A stretch of 33,312 bases of DNA, taken from the NCBI GenBank assembly GCA_017545095.1, contig JAFYCU010000013.1, forward strand, positions 1 to 33,312. The letters are read 5' to 3'. Shown piece by piece: positions 26,153 through 33,312 of the stretch. Under the pieces are notes generated by a model, which ran no database searches, was not told the DNA's origin, and saw only the letters and a list, made by a program, of their open reading frames with translations. The position numbers were made by a program, and so were the translations under genes. The DNA is from Muribaculaceae bacterium. GTDB lineage: Bacteria > Bacteroidota > Bacteroidia > Bacteroidales > Muribaculaceae. How positions within the stretch are numbered: the first letter of the stretch is position 1; each line of letters opens with the position of its first letter.

Positions 26153-27910
26153 ATGCAGAAAATTCTGTTACTCACTGCAGTGCTGTCGCTGTCGACCCTT
26201 GCGATGGCGCAGCCTCGTAGCACGGTGGCACGCAAGTCGGTGCCGTCATCCACCCAACAAGCCCAGCTGGCCCCCGATGCCCAGCGCATGGTGCATCCCA
26301 CGGTGCGCCGCGCTCCCGGCGACCTCAAAGCGATGTATAAGCGCCCCGCCGGCGTGTTCTACAACCCGCTCTACACCCGCGACTCCAAGCCGGGGAGCAT
26401 CTACGGCTACAACGCTCCGCAGCTGCACGCACCCGCTTATGTGCCCATCACCTATGTGAACATGTCGACCGGAGCCGACGAGTTTTTCTGGCAGGGCATC
26501 CACACGGTGGGCTGGAGCAAAGACTTGGTGACCAGCTCCGACCGCGACTTCACCATCGACCACCCCGTGGTGATGGCCGACTCGGTGCCCACGCTGGAGG
26601 CCTACAGCGGCTGGGACACCGCCATCTACTACCTACAGGGCTACAACGCCACCCCCGAGGTGGTGCGCTCGGTGGTGTGGACCTATCCCTACTGGCAATA
26701 TGGCACCACGAGTGCCATGCAGGAGCGTCATGCCTGGGAAACAAGCAAATATGGAGCCTTGCGCCACACACGCTTCGACAGCGAGGCCGGTGCCAGCAGC
26801 TACTACACGATGGACGCGCAATATGCCGCCCCCGAGGCTGAGACGGCCTACTTTGTGGGCCGCAACACGCGTGGCTACGACTATGCCGCCATCGCCTTTG
26901 AGAAACCCGACTACCCCTACCTGATCAACCATGTGGGTGTGCGCTATCAGGGTCTGAAGTGGACCGAGGCCGCCTCGAGCACCGGTCTGGCCACCATCAC
27001 GGCCACCATCTATGCCCTCGACCGCATCCCCGACTACAGCGAGACCACATCGGTGTCGCCTGTGCTGGGCGAGGAGATTGCTAGCGGCTCGACCACGCTG
27101 AGCGCTGCATTCAACGATGTGAAGGACATCCTCTCCATCCCCGTGAGCAACGCACAGGGCGAGTCGCCCGAGATCACCGACAACATCCTGGTGGTGATTA
27201 CCGGCTATAACGACGACGACATCGCCGAGGTCACCCTCACCGTGAGCAACGACAACGAGGACGAGGGCTACGGCGAGCTGGGTTATGTGGGTGTGACGCA
27301 AGAGGATGGCAGCGTGGAGTTCCACGGCCTAAACAACTTCCTGCGCGCCGGCATGAAGTCGGCTCCGTCGATCTACATCGAGACCGAGCGCCCGTGGCTC
27401 ACGACCAACAGCGGCGTGGAACCCACCGAGCGCAACTTTGCCGCCGAGGGCGAAAACTACACCGTGGAGCTGTTTGCCTACCGCCCGCTGAGCACCTGGA
27501 CCAAGCGCGAGGTGGATGCCAACGGCCGCGTGCTGGGCAATGTGCCCGCCTGGGTGGGACTGACACTGTCGACCAGCGACTCGTGGGACCAGGGATGCAC
27601 GGTGAACGCCACCTTCGACGTCGACCCGCTGCCCGCCGGCACCACCTATCGCGAGGCCATCATCCGCTTTGCTTATCCCGGTGCACGCTTCGACTACAAG
27701 GTGACGCAGGGCACGCAGAGCCAGACCTACGCACCGGGCGATGTTGACGGCAACGGCGTGGTAGACATCGAGGACGTGAACGCACTCATCAACGTGATTC
27801 TGGAATCGCGAGCAGCCGAGGAGTACGGAGGCCGAGCCGACGTGAACAGCGATGGCAACGTCGACATCGAAGATGCCAACGCGCTCATCAACCTGATTCT
27901 GAATCAATAA
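26153..27910 (+). CDS. Exported protein with C-terminal dockerin-like repeats
   Basis: 585 residues with a signal peptide (MQKILLLTAVLSLSTLAMA). Residues about 100-420 have no family I can name; the composition (many Tyr, Trp, Ser, Thr) and regular strands suggest beta-sandwich modules. Residues about 435-525 look like an Ig-type domain. Residues 529-585 hold two dockerin-like calcium loops, DVDGNGVVDIED and DVNSDGNVDIED, each followed by an ALIN-type helix, ending five residues before or at the C-terminus. The same module is inside the C10 protease fusion at 17316. No cohesin is visible in the window, so the partner, if any, is elsewhere; in Bacteroidales such modules also occur without cellulosomes. 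Transcription starts from the hairpin-promoter repeat upstream. Confidence 0.8.
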   Translation: MQKILLLTAVLSLSTLAMAQPRSTVARKSVPSSTQQAQLAPDAQRMVHPTVRRAPGDLKAMYKRPAGVFYNPLYTRDSKPGSIYGYNAPQLHAPAYVPITYVNMSTGADEFFWQGIHTVGWSKDLVTSSDRDFTIDHPVVMADSVPTLEAYSGWDTAIYYLQGYNATPEVVRSVVWTYPYWQYGTTSAMQERHAWETSKYGALRHTRFDSEAGASSYYTMDAQYAAPEAETAYFVGRNTRGYDYAAIAFEKPDYPYLINHVGVRYQGLKWTEAASSTGLATITATIYALDRIPDYSETTSVSPVLGEEIASGSTTLSAAFNDVKDILSIPVSNAQGESPEITDNILVVITGYNDDDIAEVTLTVSNDNEDEGYGELGYVGVTQEDGSVEFHGLNNFLRAGMKSAPSIYIETERPWLTTNSGVEPTERNFAAEGENYTVELFAYRPLSTWTKREVDANGRVLGNVPAWVGLTLSTSDSWDQGCTVNATFDVDPLPAGTTYREAIIRFAYPGARFDYKVTQGTQSQTYAPGDVDGNGVVDIEDVNALINVILESRAAEEYGGRADVNSDGNVDIEDANALINLILNQ

Positions 27911-27917
27911 TGCTTGA

Positions 27918-28020
<103 letters not shown>

Positions 28021-28962
28021 ATGACTAATCGTGTCTTCCTGCTAATCCTGTTGGCAGTGGTGGCATTGCTAGCGACAGGCTGCACATCGAGCAAACCCGA
28101 TGAGCCGACCTTGCCGGCCGACCTGCCAACGCCAACGAGCTCGCTGCGCATCCTCTCGGTGGGCAACAGTTTCTCGCTCGACGCATTCCTCTATGTGCCC
28201 TATCTGATGATAGAAGCCGCACCCGAGGTGGATATCACCATCGGCATACTGATGCAGTCGGGAGGGGCATTGCAGACGCAGCACTTCAAACTCACCAACG
28301 ATGTGCAATACTTTTACTTCAAGTGGACGCGCAGCAAGGGTTATTGGGAAGAAAGCACACGCATCGGGCGCGAGGTGCTGGCCGAAGAGCCGTGGGACGT
28401 GGTGGTGTTGCAACAGCTCAGCCAGCTGAGCACCAACTACAACACCTACACAGCTCCGCTCGATGGCGTCCTCGCCTGGCTGCGCAACCAAGGCTATCAA
28501 GGCAAGCTGGGCTGGCTGCTCACGCAGTCGTATGCCAATGGCTACTACCCCCTTGCCGACGGGTCGGTGACCACCAGCAGCGGGCAGCCGCTGCGCACGA
28601 GCGACGAAATGGCCGCGGCCGTGGCCCAATGCGCCAAGCGGGTGATGGAGGACTACGACTTCGACCTGTTGCTGCCATGCGGCACCGCCGTTCAGCGTGC
28701 CCGACACACCACGCTGAACAGCGAGGGCGACTTTGGCGGCCTCACCGCCGACGGGTTCCACATGCAGGAAGGCATAGGACGCTACATCGAGGCCTGCGCA
28801 GTGACCTATGCGCTGCTCACCCCCGAAGCCCGTTTGGGCGACATCAACGTGCGCAACTCCTGGAACTGCCCCTACCCGCACAGCAGCATCACCGGCATGT
28901 CGCCCACCAACCAAGCCCTGGCGCGACAATGCGCCCAAGATGCCGCCATCAACCCGTATTAA
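28021..28962 (+). CDS. DUF4886 lipoprotein (SGNH-hydrolase-like)
   Basis: 313 residues with a lipoprotein signal (LLATGC, lipidated Cys21). The DUF4886 pattern is clear: ILSVGNSFSLDAF with the candidate nucleophile Ser50, a WDVVVLQQLSQLS block, and TADGFHMQEGIGRY with Asp244 and His247 as the rest of an SGNH-type triad. This suggests an esterase acting on acylated glycans or similar, on the cell surface or in the periplasm; the substrate is not known. I use ATG 28021; the open frame from 27961 only translates the inverted repeat upstream. It follows the dockerin protein by 110 bp and precedes the phosphoesterase gene by 31 bp, so the last two may be co-transcribed. Confidence 0.85.
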   Translation: MTNRVFLLILLAVVALLATGCTSSKPDEPTLPADLPTPTSSLRILSVGNSFSLDAFLYVPYLMIEAAPEVDITIGILMQSGGALQTQHFKLTNDVQYFYFKWTRSKGYWEESTRIGREVLAEEPWDVVVLQQLSQLSTNYNTYTAPLDGVLAWLRNQGYQGKLGWLLTQSYANGYYPLADGSVTTSSGQPLRTSDEMAAAVAQCAKRVMEDYDFDLLLPCGTAVQRARHTTLNSEGDFGGLTADGFHMQEGIGRYIEACAVTYALLTPEARLGDINVRNSWNCPYPHSSITGMSPTNQALARQCAQDAAINPY

Positions 28963-28993
28963 TCATAACCAACACGAAACACCCCATTGCGTC

Positions 28994-29770
28994 ATGAAGA
29001 TCCAATATGCCAGTGATTTCCATTTGGAGTTCCCCGATAACGAGCGTTATCTGCTTGCGCATCCGTTGCAGGCAACGGGCGATGTGCTGGTGCTTGCCGG
29101 CGACATCCATGTGCTGGACACGTGCCAGCTCGACAAGCTGCCGTTTCTGCGTTGGTGCGCCGACCACTACGAGCGCACGCTCCTCGTGCCGGGCAACCAC
29201 GAATACTATGCCGGCCACGACCTGGCCGACACGCTCATCGACTGGGAGCTGCCCATCTTGCCGGGTGTGAGCATGGTCAACAACCGCAGTGTGGTGCTGG
29301 GCGATGTGGAGCTGCTGTTCACCACGTTGTGGAGCCGCATCCCGCCGCAAGACCAGCCACTGGTGAACCGCTGCCTCACCGACTGCTACCGCATGGTTTA
29401 CCGGGGCGAACGCTTTCAGGCGCACCACTACGACGAGGTGCACGAGCAATGCCTGCGCTGGCTGACGGACGCGTTGTCGGCCTCGACAGCCGCCCATCGC
29501 GTGGTGGTGACCCATCACTGCCCTGTAGTGAAAGAGGACCCGCGCTACCAAAGCAACGGTCTCACCAATGCTTTCATCGTGCCCCTGGAGCGGTTTATCG
29601 ACCAAAGCGGTGTGGATGCCTGGATTTTCGGCCACACGCACTATAACGGAGCCAATGGCATGCGCATTGGCAACACCCTCATGTGCAGCAACCAGCTGGG
29701 ATATGTGAAAGACGGCATTGAGCGAGGATTTAATCCCGAAGCCGTCCTCGACCTGAGCGAGAAAAAATGA
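28994..29770 (+). CDS. Calcineurin-like metallophosphoesterase
   Basis: 258 residues, cytosolic. All five metallophosphoesterase blocks are present: YASDFHLEF (Asp8, His10), VLAGDIHVL (Asp37), LVPGNHEYY (Asn68, His69), VVTHHCPV and WIFGHTHYN. The protein is near minimal for the fold, without extra domains, and could act on cyclic nucleotides, phosphodiesters or protein phosphate; sequence alone does not say. The start at ATG 28994 gives MKIQYASDFHLE with the first metal ligand at the usual distance; a longer open frame from 28808 lies over the preceding gene and is rejected. It is 31 bp after the DUF4886 gene. Confidence 0.9.
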   Translation: MKIQYASDFHLEFPDNERYLLAHPLQATGDVLVLAGDIHVLDTCQLDKLPFLRWCADHYERTLLVPGNHEYYAGHDLADTLIDWELPILPGVSMVNNRSVVLGDVELLFTTLWSRIPPQDQPLVNRCLTDCYRMVYRGERFQAHHYDEVHEQCLRWLTDALSASTAAHRVVVTHHCPVVKEDPRYQSNGLTNAFIVPLERFIDQSGVDAWIFGHTHYNGANGMRIGNTLMCSNQLGYVKDGIERGFNPEAVLDLSEKK

Positions 29771-29782
29771 GCCCGAAAAAAC

Positions 29783-29831
29783 AGACAGAAGAACATAAGC
29801 CTTTGTCAGCGATTGACATAAGAAACATAAG
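29783..29831 (+). repeat. Solo copy of the GxxExxY cassette end repeat
   Basis: Reads AGACAGAAGAACATAAGCC ... TTGACATAAGAAACATAAG. It aligns with 6551-6598 over its full length with one gap and a few mismatches. No GxxExxY gene and no inverted partner are nearby. It starts 12 bp after the phosphoesterase stop, much as the right end at 7045 follows sufB. Confidence 0.75.
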
Positions 29832-29983
29832 ATTTGAGTCCAGTTTATAAATTCGACCCATGAGTTGCCACATGAATGATCATGAATCAGATTAATTCAT
29901 GTTTCGCAAGTAACATAGCTTTTACAATGAGCGAATTGCCAAAGTTATGCCACCTGCGTAACTTGAAGTCTTTATTACAGGCT

Positions 29984-30085
29984 GTCGGTTTTGTTCAGTT
30001 TTGTTCAGTTTTGTTCAAGGTGTTCACGCGTTCACACCTTGAACACCTTGAACACCGTGAACACCGTGAACACCGTGAACGCGTG
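29984..30085. repeat. 9-bp tandem array, first copy
   Basis: Three TTTTGTTCAG units lead into about seven 9-bp units (CCTTGAACA, CCGTGAACA). 30016-30047 is nearly palindromic, with 11-bp arms GTTCAAGGTGT / ACACCTTGAAC. A 37-bp block, 30019-30055, is repeated exactly at 30603-30639. Confidence 0.8.
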
Positions 30086-30309
30086 AACATCGTGTGCTTG
30101 CCTAAATTTGGTTGACTGTTTTTGCGGTCTTATTCCTGTCAAAAGTTGACTTGGCTAACGCTTGGTGATGCCGCACCGAAGAAATGTGCATAGCGGAATT
30201 GTGCATTATGCATTGACAGAACCCCTTTGATTGACCTTGCGCCACTGCTGAACGGTTCACTAATTTTGCCGCGATTTTTTTCACATCATCGACATTCGTT
30301 CACCTGCTC

Positions 30310-30562
30310 TGCCTATAGGCATAGGAGGCGGGGCGGCATTTTATATCCTCACCATGATGTGTGATGCTATCAGTATCAAAATGACCATCAAGGTAACACA
30401 CTGACACATCACACCCCCCTGTCGCTGATATCGGTCGGGAGCGTTCACACCTTGATAGAATCCAGTAGAGCCGCACCCTGGTGCGGCTGGTGACCGACTC
30501 AAAGCCAATCCAGCACCGCGCAAACGTCTGATGCAAAAAAAGTTACAAGCCGCAGCATGCAA
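30310..30562 (-). ncRNA. Possible structured RNA or conserved noncoding block
   Basis: No convincing protein (small open frames only). Strong foldable parts are: 30469-30488, a perfect 8-bp stem AGCCGCAC/GTGCGGCT; 30359-30414, arms GTGTGATG/CATCACAC with an inner TCAGT/ACTGA pair; and the 12-bp palindrome TGCCTATAGGCA at 30310-30321. It is bracketed by the two 9-bp arrays. The strand is a guess; I looked for a TAnnTTTG box and found only TAACTTTTTTTG on the minus strand. Low confidence. Confidence 0.3.
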
Positions 30563-30602
30563 TCCACGTCACGCGGCGGAAGGCATCCACACACGCGTTC
30601 AC

Positions 30603-30698
30603 GGTGTTCACGCGTTCACACCTTGAACACCTTGAACACTTTGAACACCTTGAACATCGTGAACACCTTGAACATCGTGAACACCTTGAACATCGTGA
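30603..30698. repeat. 9-bp tandem array, second copy
   Basis: About ten 9-bp units alternating CTTGAACAC and CTTGAACAT-CGTGAACAC. It shares the 37-bp block with the first array and lies in the same orientation, 584 bp away. Confidence 0.8.
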
Positions 30699-30866
30699 AG
30701 TGGTAATTCAGGTTTAGCGGTAGCATGGCTTTGACATTGAGCGAATTTCACGCTTGTTGTCCCTCTTTGAGGCCTCTCGCTGTGTGAGACCGCTATCCCC
30801 ACGCCACCCACATCAGTGTGCGCCGTGGGGCTCTCTTCACTTCAAGGCCGCGCGCCAGGCTTGCAG

Positions 30867-31064
30867 TCATGTTGCGCTTCGCGCGAAATTACACGGCGTT
30901 TCGGTGTTTCGGCAATGCAAAATCAAAAAACTTCGTCTTTTGTTTTGCATTGCGCCGGGCTTGTAGTCATGTTGACTTCGTCGAAATTACGCTGCGTCTC
31001 GGCAATGCAAAATCAAAAAACTTCGTCTTTTGTTTTGCATTGCGCTCAACTTGTAGTAATTTTG
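30867..31064 (+). repeat. Tandem promoter/hairpin repeats upstream of the OPT transporter
   Basis: -7-like boxes TCATGTTG (30867), TCATGTTG (30967) and TAATTTTG (31057), spaced 100 and 90 bp. Hairpins of 42 nt (11-bp arms GCAATGCAAAA/TTTTGCATTGC) lie at 30912-30953 and 31002-31043. The last unit is nearly identical to 26004-26101, and only its final box is a full promoter. Confidence 0.85.
31034..31064 (+). promoter_or_regulatory. Promoter of the OPT transporter gene
   Basis: TTTG (31034-31037), 19 bp, TAATTTTG (31057-31064), 37 bp before the ATG at 31102. The -33 box is the start of the right arm of the 42-nt hairpin. Confidence 0.8.
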
Positions 31065-31101
31065 CAGGTTCAAGCGAGAATCGTTCAAAAACATTATAAG
31101 C

Positions 31102-33063
31102 ATGAAAGAAGAAACTGTAGTGAACCAGCAGCAAGAGGAGATGTCGTTGCCCGACAACGCGTTTCGTCCGCTGAAAGCCGGGGAGAAATACATCCCCGTG
31201 ATGCGTCCCGACCGCAACTATCCCGAGGTGACTCCCTACTCGGTGTCGTTGGGACTGATTATGGCGGTGATTTTCAGTGCCGCCGCAGCCTATCTGGGCT
31301 TGAAAGTTGGTCAGGTGTTTGAAGCTGCCATTCCCATCGCCATCATCGCGGCGGGCATCGCCGGTGTGGCCAAGCGCAAAGACTCGCTGGGCGAGAATGT
31401 GATTATCCAGTCGATTGGTGCCGCATCGGGCATTATCGTGGCTGGTGCTATCTTCACCCTGCCTGCCCTCTACATCCTGCAGGCTGAGTATCCCGAAATC
31501 ACCGTGAACTTCCTGGAAGTTTTCCTTAGCTCACTGCTAGGTGGCTGCTTGGGAATTTTGTTCTTCATCCCCTTCCGCAAGTACTTCGTGAGCGACATGC
31601 ACGGCAAGTTCCCGTTCCCCGAGGCCACCGCGACCACCCAGGTGCTTGTCAGCGGCCAGAAGGGCGGCGACCAGGCGCGTCCCCTGCTCATCGCTGGTAT
31701 CGTGGGCGGTCTGTACGACTTCCTGCTCTCGACCTTCGGATGGTGGAAAGAGGTGCTCACCACCCAAGCCATCCCCGCGCTGGAGAGTTTCACCAACAAC
31801 GTGAAGATGATCTTTAAGATTAACACCGGTGCCGCTGTGCTGGGTCTGGGCTACATCATCGGCCTGCCCTATGCCTTCATCATCTTTGCCGGTAGTGCCT
31901 TTATCTGGTGGATCATCGTTCCCCTCATGGGCATGAATCCCGAGTTTGCCCAGATGGCTCCCGAAGATATCTTTGCTGGCGGTGCACGCTACATCGGTAT
32001 CGGCGGTATCGCCATGAGCGGTATCATCGGCATCGTCAAGTCGTGGGGTGTCATCAAGAACGCCGCCGGTCTTGCCGGACAGGCCTTCAAGGGACAGGCC
32101 CAGAACGTGCAGGTGGAGCGCCATCAGCGTGACATCTCCATGAAGGTCCTCGTGTTTGCCCTGCTGGCTGCCCTGCTGGTCACCTTCGTGTTCTTCTACA
32201 TCGGCGTCATCCACAACCTGGTGCAGACCATCGTGGCCTTCCTCGTCGTGCTGGTTATCGCCTTCCTGTTCACCACCGTTGCCGCTAATGCTATCGCTAT
32301 CGTGGGCAGTAACCCCGTGTCAGGTATGACCCTGATGACCTTGATCGTGGCTAGTGTCATCTTTGTCGCTATCGGCCTCGAAGGCTCCAAGGGCATCGTA
32401 GCAGCCATGGTCATTGGTGGTGTGGTCTGCACCGCACTCTCGATGGCTGGCGGTATGGTCACCGATATGAAGATCGGTTACTGGATCGGTACCACGCCCG
32501 CCAAGCAGCAGACATGGAAATTTGTCGGCACCCTCGTGTCGGCTGCCACTGTAGGTGGTGTGATGATGATTCTGAACGAGGCCTACGGCTTCACTGGCCC
32601 CAACGCCATGGTTGCTCCCCAGGCAAACGCCATGGCCGCTGTTATCAAGCCCCTCATGATGGGCGGAGAGACCCCCTGGTTACTCTACGGCGTGGGTGCT
32701 ATTCTCGCCCTGTTGCTCAACTGGCTCAAGGTGCCTGCCCTGCCCTTCTCGCTGGGTATGTTCATCCCCTTGCAGTTGAATGCCCCGCTGCTCGTCGGCG
32801 CCATTATCAGCTGGTTCGTCGGCAGCCGCAGCAAGGATGAGAAGGTCAACGCCGCCCGCAAGGAGCGCGGTACCCTGTTGGCATCCGGTTTCATTGCCGG
32901 TGGTGCCCTCATGGGTGTTGTCAGTGCCGCGATGATCTTCTTCGGCTTCAAGTATGAGAATCCGCTGGGCGACGCTGCCAGCAACTTCCTGGGCATCGTC
33001 ATGTACATTGCCCTGATTCTCTTCCTTGCCGTCTCCTGCCTGCGCGCCAAGAAGGACAACTAA
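31102..33063 (+). CDS. OPT family oligopeptide transporter
   Basis: 653-residue polytopic inner-membrane transporter of the oligopeptide transporter (OPT/YSL) family, which moves small peptides or metal-chelate complexes with protons. Family marks are the N-terminal RPDRNYPEVTPYSVSLGLIMA, AAYLGLKVGQVFEAAIPIAI, the FPFPEATATTQVL stretch, NTGAAVLGLGYIIGLPYAF, and the late FSLGMFIPLQL segment. Some fourteen or more hydrophobic helices are visible, with a hydrophilic loop around residues 325-345. Length is usual for prokaryotic members. Start ATG 31102 follows the promoter by 37 bp and lacks a Shine-Dalgarno site. It is transcribed alone, from the hairpin-promoter repeat, and ends in a strong terminator. 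Peptide versus siderophore-like substrate is not determined. Confidence 0.95.
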   Translation: MKEETVVNQQQEEMSLPDNAFRPLKAGEKYIPVMRPDRNYPEVTPYSVSLGLIMAVIFSAAAAYLGLKVGQVFEAAIPIAIIAAGIAGVAKRKDSLGENVIIQSIGAASGIIVAGAIFTLPALYILQAEYPEITVNFLEVFLSSLLGGCLGILFFIPFRKYFVSDMHGKFPFPEATATTQVLVSGQKGGDQARPLLIAGIVGGLYDFLLSTFGWWKEVLTTQAIPALESFTNNVKMIFKINTGAAVLGLGYIIGLPYAFIIFAGSAFIWWIIVPLMGMNPEFAQMAPEDIFAGGARYIGIGGIAMSGIIGIVKSWGVIKNAAGLAGQAFKGQAQNVQVERHQRDISMKVLVFALLAALLVTFVFFYIGVIHNLVQTIVAFLVVLVIAFLFTTVAANAIAIVGSNPVSGMTLMTLIVASVIFVAIGLEGSKGIVAAMVIGGVVCTALSMAGGMVTDMKIGYWIGTTPAKQQTWKFVGTLVSAATVGGVMMILNEAYGFTGPNAMVAPQANAMAAVIKPLMMGGETPWLLYGVGAILALLLNWLKVPALPFSLGMFIPLQLNAPLLVGAIISWFVGSRSKDEKVNAARKERGTLLASGFIAGGALMGVVSAAMIFFGFKYENPLGDAASNFLGIVMYIALILFLAVSCLRAKKDN

Positions 33064-33077
33064 TCACCATTAACGAG

Positions 33078-33139
33078 CCGATGGCTCGCACTACTGCAAC
33101 AGCAGCCTGTTGTAGTAGTGCAGGCCATCGGCCTGTTTT
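33078..33139 (+). terminator. Long hairpin terminator of the OPT gene
   Basis: Arms CCGATGGC...GCACTACTGCAACAG and their complement pair over about 25 bp with one G-T wobble and one small internal loop; loop CAGC; then CCTGTTTT. It starts 14 bp past the stop. Confidence 0.85.
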
Positions 33140-33152
33140 AAACCAGCCATCA

Positions 33153-33312
33153 ATGAACAACCAGAGGCACGACCGGGACGAGCGACGCAGGCAGTGGTGG
33201 AAAGATCACCATGAAGACCTACAAGTGAACCGCTCCATGAAACGGCGCAACGCCTGGCATGACTACCACAGCCGCTGCATCTACATGGTGACCATGGCAG
33301 TGGAAGGACGCA
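33153..33312 (+). CDS. Possible Y1-type (REP-associated, IS200-like) transposase, 5' part only
   Basis: An open frame from ATG 33153 to the window end gives 53 residues. The start is strongly basic with tryptophans (RRRQWWKDHHEDL). It then reaches YHSRCIYMVTMAVEGR, which resembles the first strand of Y1/RAYT transposases (a Y-H-x(n)-Y-x-V-T pattern). Only the first tenth or quarter is in view, so the catalytic HUH and Tyr motifs cannot be seen. If right, it would be a candidate to act on the hairpin repeats of this region. It could be an unrelated small basic protein. Confidence 0.4.
   Translation, partial: MNNQRHDRDERRRQWWKDHHEDLQVNRSMKRRNAWHDYHSRCIYMVTMAVEGR

Noticed and set aside
28808..28993. 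Longer start for the metallophosphoesterase
   Set aside because: It lies inside the DUF4886 gene in another frame; the conserved N-terminus starts at 28994.
29876..30115. 79-codon open frame with HLEHREHREH repeats
   Set aside because: It is a translation of the 9-bp tandem array.
29984..30698. CRISPR array
   Set aside because: Units are 9 bp with no spacers of constant length and no cas genes.
30816..31322. Open frames over the hairpin-promoter repeats
   Set aside because: They translate the repeated promoter DNA and run into the OPT gene in another frame.

Overview
The window looks like chromosomal DNA from a Bacteroidales bacterium (Prevotella or Muribaculaceae type; I cannot settle the family). 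The grounds are TAnnTTTG-type -7 promoter boxes, often with a TTTG box about 19 bp upstream, ahead of most genes; the near absence of Shine-Dalgarno sites; a GH97 glucosidase-family enzyme; C10 (streptopain-like) peptidase and dockerin-like secreted proteins; and GC-rich genes separated by AT-rich, repeat-laden spacers. No rRNA, tRNA or CRISPR was seen.

Layout. 1-1122: gap (glyceraldehyde-3-phosphate dehydrogenase) with a strong terminator. 1179-9262, all on the minus strand: one Fe-S assembly operon read cvpA-sufB-sufC-sufD-sufS. It is broken by two genes that do not belong to the pathway. A small GxxExxY PD-(D/E)XK protein sits between sufB and sufC, bracketed by 53-bp inverted repeats. An AT-rich Schlafen/AlbA_2 protein sits between sufD and sufS. 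9461-11452: a secreted GH97 glycosidase, convergent with and overlapping the next gene. 11376-14682 (minus): a UbiA-family enzyme like decaprenyl-phosphate phosphoribosyltransferase, coupled to a fusion of a HAD phosphatase with a polytopic membrane domain. Together these could make and use a polyprenyl-linked pentose donor. 15078-25390 (minus): three large exported proteins, namely a VWA lipoprotein, a C10 protease/dockerin/SUMF1 fusion, and a large protein with a C-terminal sorting-type motif. 26153-29770 (plus): a dockerin-like exported protein, a DUF4886 lipoprotein and a metallophosphoesterase. 29771-31101: a 1.3-kb spacer full of repeats and foldable DNA. 31102-33063: an OPT-family oligopeptide transporter, its terminator, and the first 53 codons of a possible Y1-type (REP-associated) transposase.

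The most unusual content is between the genes. (1) A tandem promoter repeat, mostly with a 90-bp period, is built from a -7 box, a GCTGC-TCTCG stretch, a large hairpin and the next -33/-7 pair. It lies upstream of three unrelated genes: cvpA/suf, the dockerin protein and the OPT transporter. The cvpA copy has different but still complementary stem arms. (2) The GxxExxY cassette has 53-bp inverted ends, and a copy of one end stands alone 22 kb away. (3) A second promoter-linked repeat, built on GTGCATT, and degenerate 9-bp tandem arrays recur in the same spacers. (4) A MITE-like 189-bp element has perfect 19-bp ends. All functional statements are by recognition of families and motifs; no database search was run.
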